In this document: positions 53,896-63,585 of the stretch, one piece after another
Position numbering within the stretch: position 1 is the stretch's first letter
Layout: the number at the start of each line of letters is the position of its first letter
Assembly (NCBI GenBank): GCA_963801715.1
Contig: CAWDGB010000007.1
Coordinates: 1 to 64,000 of the forward strand
Reading direction: 5' to 3'
From: CAVVJA01 sp963801715
Lineage (GTDB): Bacteria > Actinomycetota > Actinomycetes > Mycobacteriales > Jatrophihabitantaceae
DNA length: 64,000 nucleotides
Notes under the pieces: generated by a model
Told to the model about the DNA's origin: nothing
What the model saw: the letters and a program-made list of their open reading frames with translations, nothing else
Database searches by the model: none
Translations under genes and position numbers: made by a program

Positions 53896-53990
53896 TGGTG
53901 AGGGCGACAGCGAGGGTAAGCCCGGTAGGGCCGGCCCCGGCGATCAGCACCGCGCGTGCGCCGGGAGCGTGGGCGGCGAGGTAGTCCCGT
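53896..53990 (-). pseudogene. FAD-monooxygenase N-terminal fragment
   Basis: The minus strand reads AVLIAGAGPTGLTLAVALT, the FAD-binding GxGxxG start of aromatic monooxygenases, and stops at the IS1380 end. It continues in the piece at 51168-52227 on the other side of the element. A GTG in GTGCTGATCGCC may be the start. Confidence 0.75.
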
Positions 53991-54959
53991 TTATCGGACG
54001 ATCACCGTTTCCACGGGCGGGACGGGCACGGTGGGCAGTCGATGATCGTGGGCGTGGCGCTGTGCCTGGTCAGCGGGTTGGTGGGTTTGCCGTGCACTGC
54101 TGGGTTCGGGCGTCACCGTCTGTTTGGCGTGGCTGCGCGAGAGCGTCGCGGCTCCCGTTCGGGCAACCAGGACAACGGCGGCAAGGGCGAGCATCGCGTC
54201 GAAGAGCCAGAAGACGGGAACGACCCGCTCCCCCAGTGGCGCATAGACGATGGTCAGCGGCAGGTTCGTGGCGGCGTGGAGAAGAACGGCGATGAGCAGG
54301 CTGCCGCCGGTGCCGTTGTACATCCAGGTGTAGAAGATGGACATGATCACACAACCGAGCGCGAAGGGGAGAAAGACCGCAATCGGCCGGGTGGGGGATC
54401 CGAGGAGGAAGAGCGGAAGGTGGAATGTCCCCCAGACGGCGCCGAGGATGAGGCTGGCGGCCAGGGCGCTGCGTCCTGCCAGGAGCCGGGGCAGGGCGAA
54501 GCCGCGCCAGCCGATCTCCTCCCCCATCGCGCTTCCGGGGAAGATCGAGAACAGGAAGAGCGAGACCACCCCTGGGATGGTGGCGACCACGACCGGGACC
54601 GGAGCGCCGAGCAGGATGCCTACCCAGACCGCGCACATGGCCAGTGCCGCCAGCGCGAGGATGGCGATGTACCAGCCGATGCCGACTCGTCCCATCAGCA
54701 GCCGCCGCAGCAACCGCTGAACCTCGCCGCGGCCTTGGAGCCGCGCGACCAGGACGAGGGCCGTGGCGGACGGCACGAGCGACCCCAACATGGCCAGCAA
54801 GAAGGCGGGGGCCGGCGGCATCCGGTCCTGGAGGATCACCAGCGGTAGCCACAGCGCCCAGGCCACCCCGAGCGTCAACCCGAAGAACATCGCCGCTGGG
54901 TGGCGGTGGAGGGCGGTCGGACGCTGGTGATCGATATCAGAGAGAGTGATCCGGGTCAT
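53991..54959 (-). CDS. CPBP-family intramembrane protease
   Basis: The 322-residue membrane protein has about eight helices and the CPBP/Rce1-like motifs: MGEEIGWRGFALPRLL (Glu-Glu and Arg), WGTFHLPLFLLG (His) and LLHAATN. Members process prenylated or bacteriocin-type peptides, or act in immunity. The C-terminal ~60 residues are hydrophilic. The stop overlaps the start of the broken monooxygenase. Confidence 0.85.
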   Translation of the reverse strand: MTRITLSDIDHQRPTALHRHPAAMFFGLTLGVAWALWLPLVILQDRMPPAPAFLLAMLGSLVPSATALVLVARLQGRGEVQRLLRRLLMGRVGIGWYIAILALAALAMCAVWVGILLGAPVPVVVATIPGVVSLFLFSIFPGSAMGEEIGWRGFALPRLLAGRSALAASLILGAVWGTFHLPLFLLGSPTRPIAVFLPFALGCVIMSIFYTWMYNGTGGSLLIAVLLHAATNLPLTIVYAPLGERVVPVFWLFDAMLALAAVVLVARTGAATLSRSHAKQTVTPEPSSARQTHQPADQAQRHAHDHRLPTVPVPPVETVIVR

Positions 54960-55087
54960 GGCTGTCCTCCTCGAGCCCCACTCGATGACCTGGAAGCAGC
55001 GGGGCGGCTCTCGTGCCTGTCTGGCGCTTTACAGGCTCGGCGCAGCAAGGGGGTAGCGCACCACCCTTCGCGGAGACCACCCGGGTG

Positions 55088-57344
55088 TCAGATGAGCCCG
55101 AGGAGCCGCCCCCGCTGGACGGCTGCCTCCCGCGAGGACACGTCCAGCTTGCGGTAGAGGCTCTTGGTGTAGCCCTTGACGGTGTTCAGGGAGAGGAACA
55201 TAGCGGCGCCGATCTCGCGCTGCGACATCTGACCTTGCAGGGCGCGCAGGATCGACATCTCCCGGTCGGTGAGCTCCTCGACCAGCGGCCGTGAGCCGCC
55301 GGGCCGACCGACAGGCGGTGGGTGGCGCCCGATCCTGACTTCGGCCGCGTGCAGCTGGCGCGTGGCGGCCGGCGAGGTCGACTCGGACTCCGCCGTGATG
55401 TGTGCCTCGGCAAAGGTGGCCGCTGACGTAGCGGGATCTCCGGCCGCAAGCTCAGCCTGCGCGAGCGCCGTGAGTGCAAGGACCAGATGTGAGACGTCTC
55501 CGCAGACGCGAGCCAGGGCGACGGCCCGGGTGAGCAGGGGACAGGCGGCTTCGACGTCGCCCCGCTTGTACGCCACCCGGCCCTCGGCGATGCGCAGGAG
55601 GGTCAGTGCTGACCCGGCCGCGTCACCCCACCGCTCCTCGAGAGTGTCCGCCGTGGCAGCCGTAGTGCCGCATAGCCGGTCCGCCTCTGCGACTCGGCCG
55701 GTATCGAGAAGCGCACAAGCCAACGCTCCCGCGGCCTGGAGCCGGAGGATGCCGGGGGTCTTGGCCATGACCGGCAACCGCATGACGGCGTCCAGCACCT
55801 CGACGGCCGCCTCCGACTCACCGGCACCATAAAGGACTCGTCCCAAGGTGATCCGCGCGACAGCGCATCCCGCGAAGGCGGGATCGACTTCAAGTGCGAC
55901 GGCCTCCTCCGCGTCGGCAATCGCTCCCGTCCTATCGGAGTTGCCGAGGTACCCACTGTTCGCGCGTACGTTGCGCGCAGCTGCACGCAGGCTGCTCCAT
56001 CCGTGGAGTGGGGGACTCTCATCTGTGAGCGTCGCCTCGGCGGCGTCGAGCCACGGGCGGACTAGCTCCACGTGCCCGATCAGCGCGGCAGCCCACGCCA
56101 ACGACACGCACAGATCGGGGTGCGCGTGCGCGACGGCCGTGGGCACCTGGCTGCCGAGCTTCAGGTACGTGCCGAAGGCGCCCCTGTCCACGAACCACCG
56201 CACCGAGGAGACCAGCAGGAAGGCGGCACCGGCGTCGTCGTCGGCGGTCAACCGAAGGCGGATCGCCTCCTCCACCTGCCCCTGACCCAGGAACCAATCG
56301 GCTGCCCGGAGAGTGAGGCGCTGCACCTGATCGGCTTCGAGAAGGTCGAGTTCTCGCCGCAAGGCGTCGCGGAACAGGCGATGACAGTGATACCACTCGC
56401 GACGGTCATCTAGGGCGGTGATGAACAGGTTGGCCCGCTCGAGACCGGCGAGGACCATGGCGGAATCCGTCCGGTCCAGGACCGCGTCGCACAGCGGACC
56501 GCTGAGCCGCTCCAGCATGGAGCAGCGCAGGAGAAGCTGCCGCTGGTTGTCACCGGCTCTGCTCAGCACCTCAGCGCTGAAGTAGTCCAGGATGTGTCGG
56601 TCGTCGCCGCGGATCAGCGCGGCCCGGCGAGCCGGGTCTGGTGCCAAGCCAACGCTGAGGGCCGCCAGTTGGAGCCCGGCCGCCCAGCCCTCCGTGCGGT
56701 CCACCATCCCACTCATCGTTTCGGCCGGCAGCACGAGTTCTGCCACCTGGGCCACCAGTGCCGCGGCCTCCTCCACAGTGAAGCGCAGGTCTGCAGCCCG
56801 CACCTCGGTCAGTTGCCCGGCCGCACGGAGGCGGGCGAGCGGCAGTGGTGGGTCCGATCGCCCGGCGATGACGACGTGCAGCGACGCGGGCGCGTACGTG
56901 ACGAGGAACTCCACCTGCTTGTGCAGGTGAGTGTCGGTTAGCACGTGATAGTCGTCGAGGACCAGGACGTGACGGTCGTCAGTCGCTGTGAGCGCGTTCA
57001 GCAACATCGGCAACGCCACGTCTACCGGGTCCACCCCAGGTGCCTCCAGGGCACGCAGCGGACCGTCGGTGACGGATGGGGCGACCTGCTTCAGGGCGGT
57101 GAGCGTATAAGTCCAGAATCGGACCGGCTCGTCATCGGACTCGTCCAGGGACACCCAGCGCAACCGGGCACCCCCTGCCCATGTGCCGGACCCACTGCGC
57201 CAGCAGGGTTGTCTTACCCCAACCCGCTGGGGATATCACCACCGTCAGGCGAGCTGATCCGTCGCCCAGCAGCTGGCCGAGGAGGCGCTGTCGGTCAATG
57301 AGGCCCGGCCGCAGCGGCGGCACTCGGGCCTTAACAGTGATCAA
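55088..57344 (-). CDS. MalT-like LuxR-family ATPase regulator, one frameshift
   Basis: From TTG 57342-57344 (AGGA upstream) the protein reads VPPLRPGLIDRQRLLGQLLG and Walker A VISPAGWGKTTLLAQWVRHM. Near 57170 one shift leads to RWVSLDESDDEPVRFWTYTL, Walker B HVLVLDDYHVL, a long winged-helix/TPR middle, and a C-terminal LuxR domain (LTDREMSILRALQGQMSQRE; FLSLNTVKGYTKSLYRKLDV). It is a STAND-type activator of ~750 residues. The single shift, with about 690 clean codons after it, could be a sequence error. Confidence 0.8.
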
Positions 57345-57551
57345 CGTCCTGGCCGATGTGTCGGACGAGTGCTGCGTCGCGCTGGTCACATACCACCATG
57401 GGGGCGGGGAGGTCGACGGTTGTCGTCCTCCGATCATGGCGGACGCGCATGGCCTTGGGAATGCCAGCGTGGAGCGGCGCGAGTCCAATCACCCGGGTGG
57501 TCATCCCCGAGGGTGGTGTGAGTCGACGGGTCGCGTGTGACGGTGGCCCCT

Positions 57552-57782
57552 ATGACGTGCTTCGAGGTGCATGTGACCGGGCGACTGCCGCAGGGGGTGA
57601 CCGAGGCGATCAACACCCGCTTGGGGAAGATCTGCACGTGCGAGATGCCCAACTCGACGATGCTCAATGGAAGCGTCGCTGATCAAGCGGCGTTGCGCGC
57701 GCTGCTGGACCTGATCTGGGACACCGGCGGCAGCGTGCTTTCGGTAACCCTCAACCCCGAGCCCGTCTTTCGGGCGACCTGA
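57552..57782 (+). CDS. Small conserved hypothetical protein
   Basis: The 76-residue protein reads TCFEVHVTGRLPQGVTEAIN, STMLNGSVADQAALRALLDL and IWDTGGSVLSVTLNPE. The V-DQAAL-LL-I-D-G-L-SV pattern is found in small actinobacterial proteins of unknown function. It has a ferredoxin-like strand-helix layout. ATG 57552 is preferred, GTG 57537 possible. It is divergent from the MalT-like regulator. Confidence 0.6.
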   Translation: MTCFEVHVTGRLPQGVTEAINTRLGKICTCEMPNSTMLNGSVADQAALRALLDLIWDTGGSVLSVTLNPEPVFRAT

Positions 57783-57839
57783 TCATGATTCCTCAGCGGC
57801 GGCGGTGCGGACTGCGGCAGCCGGTGGTGTGATGGACTG

Positions 57840-58824
57840 GTGGACGAGGAGCTCCTGGAGCTTGGTCCGCGGCGCCCAGCTCCGGTCCGCTGGTTGTCGA
57901 TCCTGGCGATCGTGCTCGCCGTCGTCGGCGTTACCACCCACGCCGTGCGGCAATCAGCAGTCAGCTCCACCCCGCGCGCCGCCACGCCGCGCACGGTGGG
58001 CACCGCTAGCGCAACGGTCCCGTCGAATCGGCCGATCGCGTTGCCCGCCGTCTCGCAGCGGCCCTTTCCGATCGATACCGCCGCGGTCGTGCTCGGCGAG
58101 GTACCGCAGTTTGCTGCCCTGGAACGCACGGATGGCACGGCGGCACAGGGCCCGTGGTCGCTCGTGGTCCGACGCCGTGATGGATCGCTCGGGCGGCACG
58201 GCGCGGTGATCACCTATCCGGTATCCCGACCCGCGTGGGGACATCCGGTTCGGGTCGGGCGGACAATCGGCACGGCCGTCGCGGGTGGATTCGTCTGGCC
58301 GCTGGCCGGCAAATACGCGCGAATCCGTAGCGATCTGCCGCCCCCAGAAGTGGTTCGCCTCGCTCTGGCCACGACGGTGGTAAGTGCAGCGCCCGCCATC
58401 CATCCGGTGTCTGGGTACTGGATCGCTCCAGCCGTGCCGTACCGATCCGGCTCGATCCACGAGATCCGGTATCACGCCAGCCAGCTCGGCTCGAGCCGCT
58501 GCAGGCCTGGACGGGCTTATCTACACCGGACTGCTGACCGCCGGCGGCGGTTTCGAAGACCGCCTCTATGCCCGGCCGGGCACCGACGCGGGGCAGGTGC
58601 ACGGCCGACCCGCCGTCGCCACGGTGACGATCGGCGGGAACCGCGTGGTCGCCTGGGAGGTGGCACCCGGGACGATTGCCTACCTCGGCTACAGCGGCGC
58701 CGAGTTCGCCCCGCAGACCGTCGACGTGCTGCGGCAACTGGCCAGCCGCGCGCGCGCGCTGTGCGGCCGTCATTGGCGAGCGAGCAGCCCGCAGCGCACC
58801 GAGCAGCGCAACGACTTCGGATAA
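57840..58824 (+). CDS. Membrane-anchored hypothetical protein, one frameshift
   Basis: The protein starts with a short cytoplasmic segment, one transmembrane helix (WLSILAIVLAVVGVTTHAVR, about residues 18-37) and an extracellular domain (AAVVLGEVPQFAALERTDGT; AVAGGFVWPLAGKYARIRSD). Near 58490 the frame shifts to GLDGLIYTGLLTAGGGFEDR and VVAWEVAPGTIAYLGYSGAE, ending at 58824. No family is recognised. Total length would be ~325 residues. Confidence 0.5.
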
Positions 58825-58839
58825 CTTGCGGCTGGTCAA

Positions 58840-59075
58840 AGCGGCGGTCGGGCTGGACCGCAACGACGTCGGCGCGCTGCTGGTTCGCAGAGGGACTGGG
58901 CACCGCCACCGAGCACGCGTTGATCTCGCTGCTGGAAATCAACGGTTCGAATCTGCGAAGCGCTCGTAACCGACATCGACCACCTCGGCCTCGAGCGGCC
59001 GGACCGCACCCTGACCATACTGTGAAGGGCGGCAAGCTCGTCACTATCCGGCTTGGCCCTGGAAGACCAGCGAGC
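58840..59075 (+). pseudogene. Tyrosine recombinase fragment
   Basis: Across three frames the sequence reads VGLDRNDVGALLV, LGTATEHALISLLEINGSNL, VTDIDHLGLERPDRTLTI and KGGKLVTIRLGP. These are the blocks around the first catalytic Arg of integrases, where the Arg motif itself (expected G-L-R) has become GSNLR. It is an inactive remnant. Confidence 0.55.
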
Positions 59076-59093
59076 TCCCCCACCGCATCACGG

Positions 59094-60006
59094 TCAGAAG
59101 CCGTCGACGTCGATGACGGCCTGGGCGAAGGCCTGAGGGGCTTCCTGGGGCAAGTTGTGCCCGATGCCGCCTTCGATCACCCGGTGCGCGTACTTGCCCG
59201 AAAATTTGCCGGCGTAGGCGCTGGCGTCCACGTGCGGTGCGCCGTTGGCGTCGCCTTCAAGGGTGATGGTGGGGACGGCGATGGCCGGCCCGTCGGCGAG
59301 CCGCCGCTCCAGGTCGTCGTATTGCGACTCGCCCGCGGCCAGACCGATCCGCCAGCGGTAATTGTGGATCACGATCGCCACATGATCCGGGTTGTCGAAG
59401 GCGGCCGCGCTGCGCGCGAACGTGGCGTCATCGAAGGCCCACTTCGGTGACGCGAGCTGCCAGATGAGCTTGTTGAAGTCGCGCCGGTACTTGTCGTAGC
59501 CGGCCCGTCCGCGCTCGGTGGCGAAGTAGTACTGATACCACCAGGCGTGCTCGGCCCGCGGCGGCAGTGGCGCGCCTCGTTGGCGGCCTGGCTGCCGATC
59601 AGGTACCCGCTCACCGAGACCAGCGCCTGGCAGCGGCCCGGCCAGAGTGCGGCGACGACGTCAGCCGACCGGGCCCCCAATCGAAGCCGGCCAGGATCGC
59701 CCGCTCGATTTCAAGCGCATCCATGAGCGCGACGACATCGGTAGCCACGGCCGCTTGCTGGCCGTTGCGGAAGGTGCCGTCGGACAGGAAACGGGTGGTC
59801 CCGTAGCCGCGAACGAACGGGACGATAACCCGATAGCCCGCCGAGGCCAGCACCGGGGTGACCTCGGCAAAGCTGTGAATGTCATACGGCCAGCCATGCA
59901 GCAGAAGCACCGGCGGCCCCTCGGCAGGGCCGGCCTCCCCGTAGCTGACGCTCAGCACGCCCGCATGGGCTTGCTTCAGCCCGCCGAACGGGGTGCTCAT
60001 GGTCAT
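59094..60006 (-). pseudogene. Alpha/beta hydrolase (epoxide-hydrolase-like), frameshifted
   Basis: The start MTMSTPFGGLKQAHAGVLSV leads to VLLLHGWPYDIHSFAEVTPV, FVRGYGTTRFLSDGTFRNGQ and the nucleophile strand AILAGFDWG (Asp nucleophile, as in epoxide hydrolases and dehalogenases). Then the frame shifts near 59670 (SADVVAALWPGRCQALVSVS), again near 59560, and near 59390 to NYRWRIGLAAGESQYDDLER and GHNLPQEAPQAFAQAVIDVD. Joined, it is a normal ~300-residue protein. Confidence 0.75.
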
Positions 60007-60045
60007 ACCCTCTCCTTCTCGCTCATCGTGGATGCGTTTTCGTCG

Positions 60046-60605
60046 CTACCCGGGTGAGCTGGCGACAGCCTGGGCCGCCTTGAGGATGTGGTCGGTGACC
60101 ACCTGCGGCTGGGAGATCATGATCATGTGCGAGCCCTCGACCTCCACGATGTGGCACCCGCCCGTTCGCCATGCGACCGGACGACGTCGGTGCCGGCGGC
60201 CTTGTCGCCAGTGGCGACCACGGCCCACGACGGCAGCCTCTTCCAGGCGGCCGGCCCGGACGGGTCGGTGAACGCCGCGGCGGCCGCCGGGCGCTGGGTC
60301 GCGGCCACGAAGACGAGGCCGACGACGTTCGGCGCGCTGGTCGCGGCGTTGGTGATGACCGCGCCGCCGTAGGAGTGCCCAGCCAGCAGCACCGGGCCGT
60401 CGATCTGGTTGAGCAGGCTGGTGATGTACGCCGAATCGAAGGTCACGCCGCGCAGCGGGTTTGCCGGGGCGATGACCGTGTAGCCCTGCTGCTGCAGCCG
60501 TTTGATGACGCCGTTCCAGCTAGACGCGTCGGCGTAGGCGCCGTGCACCAGCACGATCGTCGGCTTCCCGCCGGTTTGACGGGACGGCTGGTCTGTCGCG
60601 TTCAC
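60046..60605 (-). pseudogene. Alpha/beta hydrolase, short form with frameshift
   Basis: GTG 60603-60605 follows AAGGAGG. The protein reads TIVLVHGAYADASSWNGVIK, VLLAGHSYGGAVITNAATSA, then directly AATQRPAAAAAFTDPSG and LPSWAVVATGDKAAGTDVVR. A shift near 60165 gives IVEVEGSHMIMISQPQVVTD and a stop at 60046. Compared with the paralogue at 47700, about 60 residues between the Ser and Asp halves are absent (in-frame deletion) and the tail is shifted. Confidence 0.72.
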
Positions 60606-61173
60606 GGGGAACCTCCTTCAGTGCGCGACTGCGGGCTCACGTGGTGCCCGCCGGGGATGATGCCGGTCCACATCGGATGACGGCCTCTCATGTGGCGTCG
60701 CGCGCCCGGGCCGCACGGTCCCGATGGCAGGCTCCGCGACATGGACCTAGAGGAACAGGACAGCGGTAAGCCGTATCAATTCTGCCGTCTACGGTCGCGT
60801 CCCGGGCCGTGCCCGTCAACACCCTGGCAGGCAGCCGCAGCATCAGGTCAGCGCCCACCAGCGGTTCGGCGGCCTGACCCTCTGCCCTGGCGCGCCTACG
60901 TCAACGGGCGGCCAAACAGGTCGCCGAGCCGGCCGCCATGTCAACAACAGGCTTCCGAGGGAGAGCGCGTAGGCGGTCACGATCTGCTAGCGATCCCTGT
61001 CGGTTAAGCCTTGGGCGCGTTCCGCGGACGGCAGCGCGATGGTTGACGACGGTGGCGTCGAGCACACCATCAAATTTGGGCGACCGTGAGCATGGCAAGC
61101 ACCGCCGAATGGCACGAGTCTTGTCCGAGACAGGCGTTGGACCTCCTGGATCGGGTGGGGTGATGCGCTGCCA
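60606..61173. other. 570-bp stretch without recognisable gene
   Basis: Nothing recognisable on either strand. Three scattered GTCAAC words occur. Confidence 0.4.
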
Positions 61174-62040
61174 TTAGGCGAATTCCGCGTGGTAGTCGTC
61201 AAGGAACTCGGCGACTGGGCGCGGGGGGGTGGCCGGTGATCTGGTGGAAGGTGTCGGTCGTGTAGTCGTTCTCGCCAGCGAGGATCGCCCACTCGCGGGT
61301 GATGAGCAGCTCAGCCCTCCCGGCCGGCACACCGGCGTCGATGAGGCGCTCGAGGAACTGCCGCTCGGCCTCGACCCGGAACGTCACGGTGTAGCCAAGT
61401 TCCGTCGAAAGGAGCTCGAGCGTCTCCGGCCACGACATGGAGCGGGTCCAGTCAGGTCGTGGTGCGCGGCCCAAAGCGCCGGGTCGGTGAGCACCCGCAA
61501 CCCGGCCTCAGCCGCGTCGCGGTGGTCGATCAGGGCCATCCGGCCGCTGCCGGCGAGGCCGGTCCAGGTGCGCGAGGCGCGCACCTCGCCCGCCGCGGCG
61601 AGCAGCGACGCCGAGAAGATCGCGGGGCGGATCGTGGAGTACGGCACCTCGGTCGAGGAGGCGAACTGGTCGATGCTGTAGTGGGCTCGCTGGTTGATCC
61701 CCAGTGAGTCCGGCGAGGTGTTGAGCACCGACAGTCGGGTGACCTGCTCGATCGAGGAGATTCTGGCGGCGGCGTTGACTGCGATCCGTTGCAGGACGCC
61801 CTCGAAACCGACTGATCCCATCGCGATGAACACCGCCCGGATCCCGTCCAAAGCCTCGGCGAGGTCGCGCGGGTCGTCCAGGCGCGTGCGTCGGATGCGC
61901 AGCCCGTCGGGTTCGCCGAAGGCGCGGCGGGCCTTGTCGGGGTCGCGAACCAGCGCGGTCACCACCTCGCCGCGCGCGAGTACGCCGCGAACGATCTCGC
62001 TGCCGACACGGCCGGTAGCGCCGATCACTGCGATGCTCAT
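61174..62040 (-). pseudogene. NAD(P)H-binding NmrA-like protein, frameshifted
   Basis: MSIAVIGATGRVGSEIVRGV, AEALDGIRAVFIAMGS and STIRPAIFSASLLAAAGEVR form a clear NmrA/azoreductase-like Rossmann protein to about 61440. A shift there leads to PETLELLSTELGYTVTFRVE and LLITREWAILAGENDYTTDT, and another near 61226 to the end DDYHAEFA at 61174. Two indels would restore a ~287-residue protein. Confidence 0.75.
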
Positions 62041-63060
62041 CGTGTCTCCTTTCGATAGAGCTCGATCAGTTCGAGGAGGTGCGCAGCAGGATGATGGCGC
62101 GCGTCATCTGGCAGGCAACCCGCAGGGGGCGGCAATGAGCACGGCTGAATGCCGACCTGGTCACCATCCGGCTGGGCCCGGCGAGCTGCTTGCCCTCCAG
62201 CAAGAATCTTCAACTCCGACTCGTTCGCCACGCACATCCCCGCCGACCAGGTGCCATGGACCGGCACGGCCGCAACACTATGGGCCGCCTCCAGCGCCCA
62301 GGGTGCGGGCGGACGATAGTGGTTGAGGGCCAGTCGAGGTTTGCGACTTGTCGATCCGCGAGCTGGCAGACGGCAAGAGTTGGCACAACCAAACCGACCG
62401 GGGGTACCCCGGTAACGGCCTTCGCGTGTCCAGGCTCACCGGCCACGAGCGGTGGTCAGCGCGGCGAGTTTGGCCTGTAGTCGGTTGATGGTCAGCGAAC
62501 CCTCGGTGTTGTCATCAGAGCGTTCGTGTGCCGAACGAGCTCGGCGCCGGTCGCGAGGGCCGGAAACCTGCGCCAGGCCTGGGCCGCCTCGCCGGGGGCG
62601 GCCCGAGGCAGTCAGAGCGTCGCCGTAGCTGGAGCAGTCCCAGCTCGCCGTGGGGTCTCACCTTCTCGCCTGAGGGAGGTCTAGGGCTCTCGCCGCTTCG
62701 TGTGCCGACTCCTTCAGGCGATCGGCGGTCGCGTTGACCATCGAGCGGACCGCCGGGCGAGCACAACCGCCTTCCACTCCACCTTCGTATGGTCCCGGCG
62801 CCGCCGGCGCCGGGGACCACATCACGCCGCATTCGCCCGGTACTCCGCTCGGTCACCTCAGACTGAGCTGTGCCCGCTCAGACGAGACCTTGGCCGCCCT
62901 TGCCGGGGGTCGTACTGTTGCTGGCGCCCGCGCCGCGCGGCCATCCTCCCGGCCACTGGCGGGGTGTCCACCTTCAACCCAGCTATCCGGTGCGGCTGCC
63001 GCTGCTGGGCCCGCGTACCGGCCAGGACTTCCTACCAACGATCGTCGAGAGGGTGATGGC
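62041..63060. other. 1-kb stretch without recognisable gene
   Basis: Many short Arg/Pro-rich frames on both strands, none with a domain. A short minus-strand segment near 62470-62510 (NRLQAKLAAL) looks coiled-coil-like, but its frame has no start. Confidence 0.45.
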
Positions 63061-63267
63061 ATGACAGATCAGACACCACAGCAGATCCCGCTGGAGACGT
63101 TCCCCGACGAGATGGTGATCACCCGCGAGTTCATCGCGCGGCTGAACGAGGCAGCCGCCGCCGAGGGCGCTATCTCGTCGGGCGCCGCCCTCGCCGCCAT
63201 GATCAACGCGCTGGGCAAGCTCGAAGTCCAGGTGATCGGCCTGTGGAGTGGACTCAGCGAGAAGTGA
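63061..63267 (+). CDS. Small hypothetical protein
   Basis: The 68-residue protein reads TDQTPQQIPLETFPDEMVIT, REFIARLNEAAAAEGAISSG and AALAAMINALGKLEVQVIGL. It is helical and amphipathic, with no known domain. GAGAGGG lies 7 bases before the ATG, which supports translation. It stands alone. Confidence 0.5.
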   Translation: MTDQTPQQIPLETFPDEMVITREFIARLNEAAAAEGAISSGAALAAMINALGKLEVQVIGLWSGLSEK

Positions 63268-63585
63268 GCATGGACGGTTAGGGGCTGTGGCTGGCGGCCG
63301 AGCGACGGTCACGCGTCCCAATCCAGTGATCGATCAGGAACTACACCACACCTCAAGTGGCGCACCGATGGACGTACGCAAGTACGCCTGCGGCGATGCC
63401 AAGAGATCAAGTGGCTGAGCTGATGCTTGCTTCACTGAGAGTTCGGGCGATGACCATCTCGGCCCGCCGGACCTGCGTGCGGTGCTGTGCGGTGTTCACG
63501 GCTTCTACGGTAGGTGCGGGCGTGCCGAGCTGGGGGTAAGGCTGTCACCCCGCACGCGGCCGGTGCGCCGCCTAGGGTCGAAGGC
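63268..63585. other. Upstream region of aldo/keto reductase
   Basis: No gene is recognised. It should contain the reductase promoter. Confidence 0.4.

Noticed and set aside
62130..62200. LVTIRLGP-like reading as another integrase piece
   Set aside because: Only about eight residues match the remnant at 59040, with no flanking recombinase blocks.
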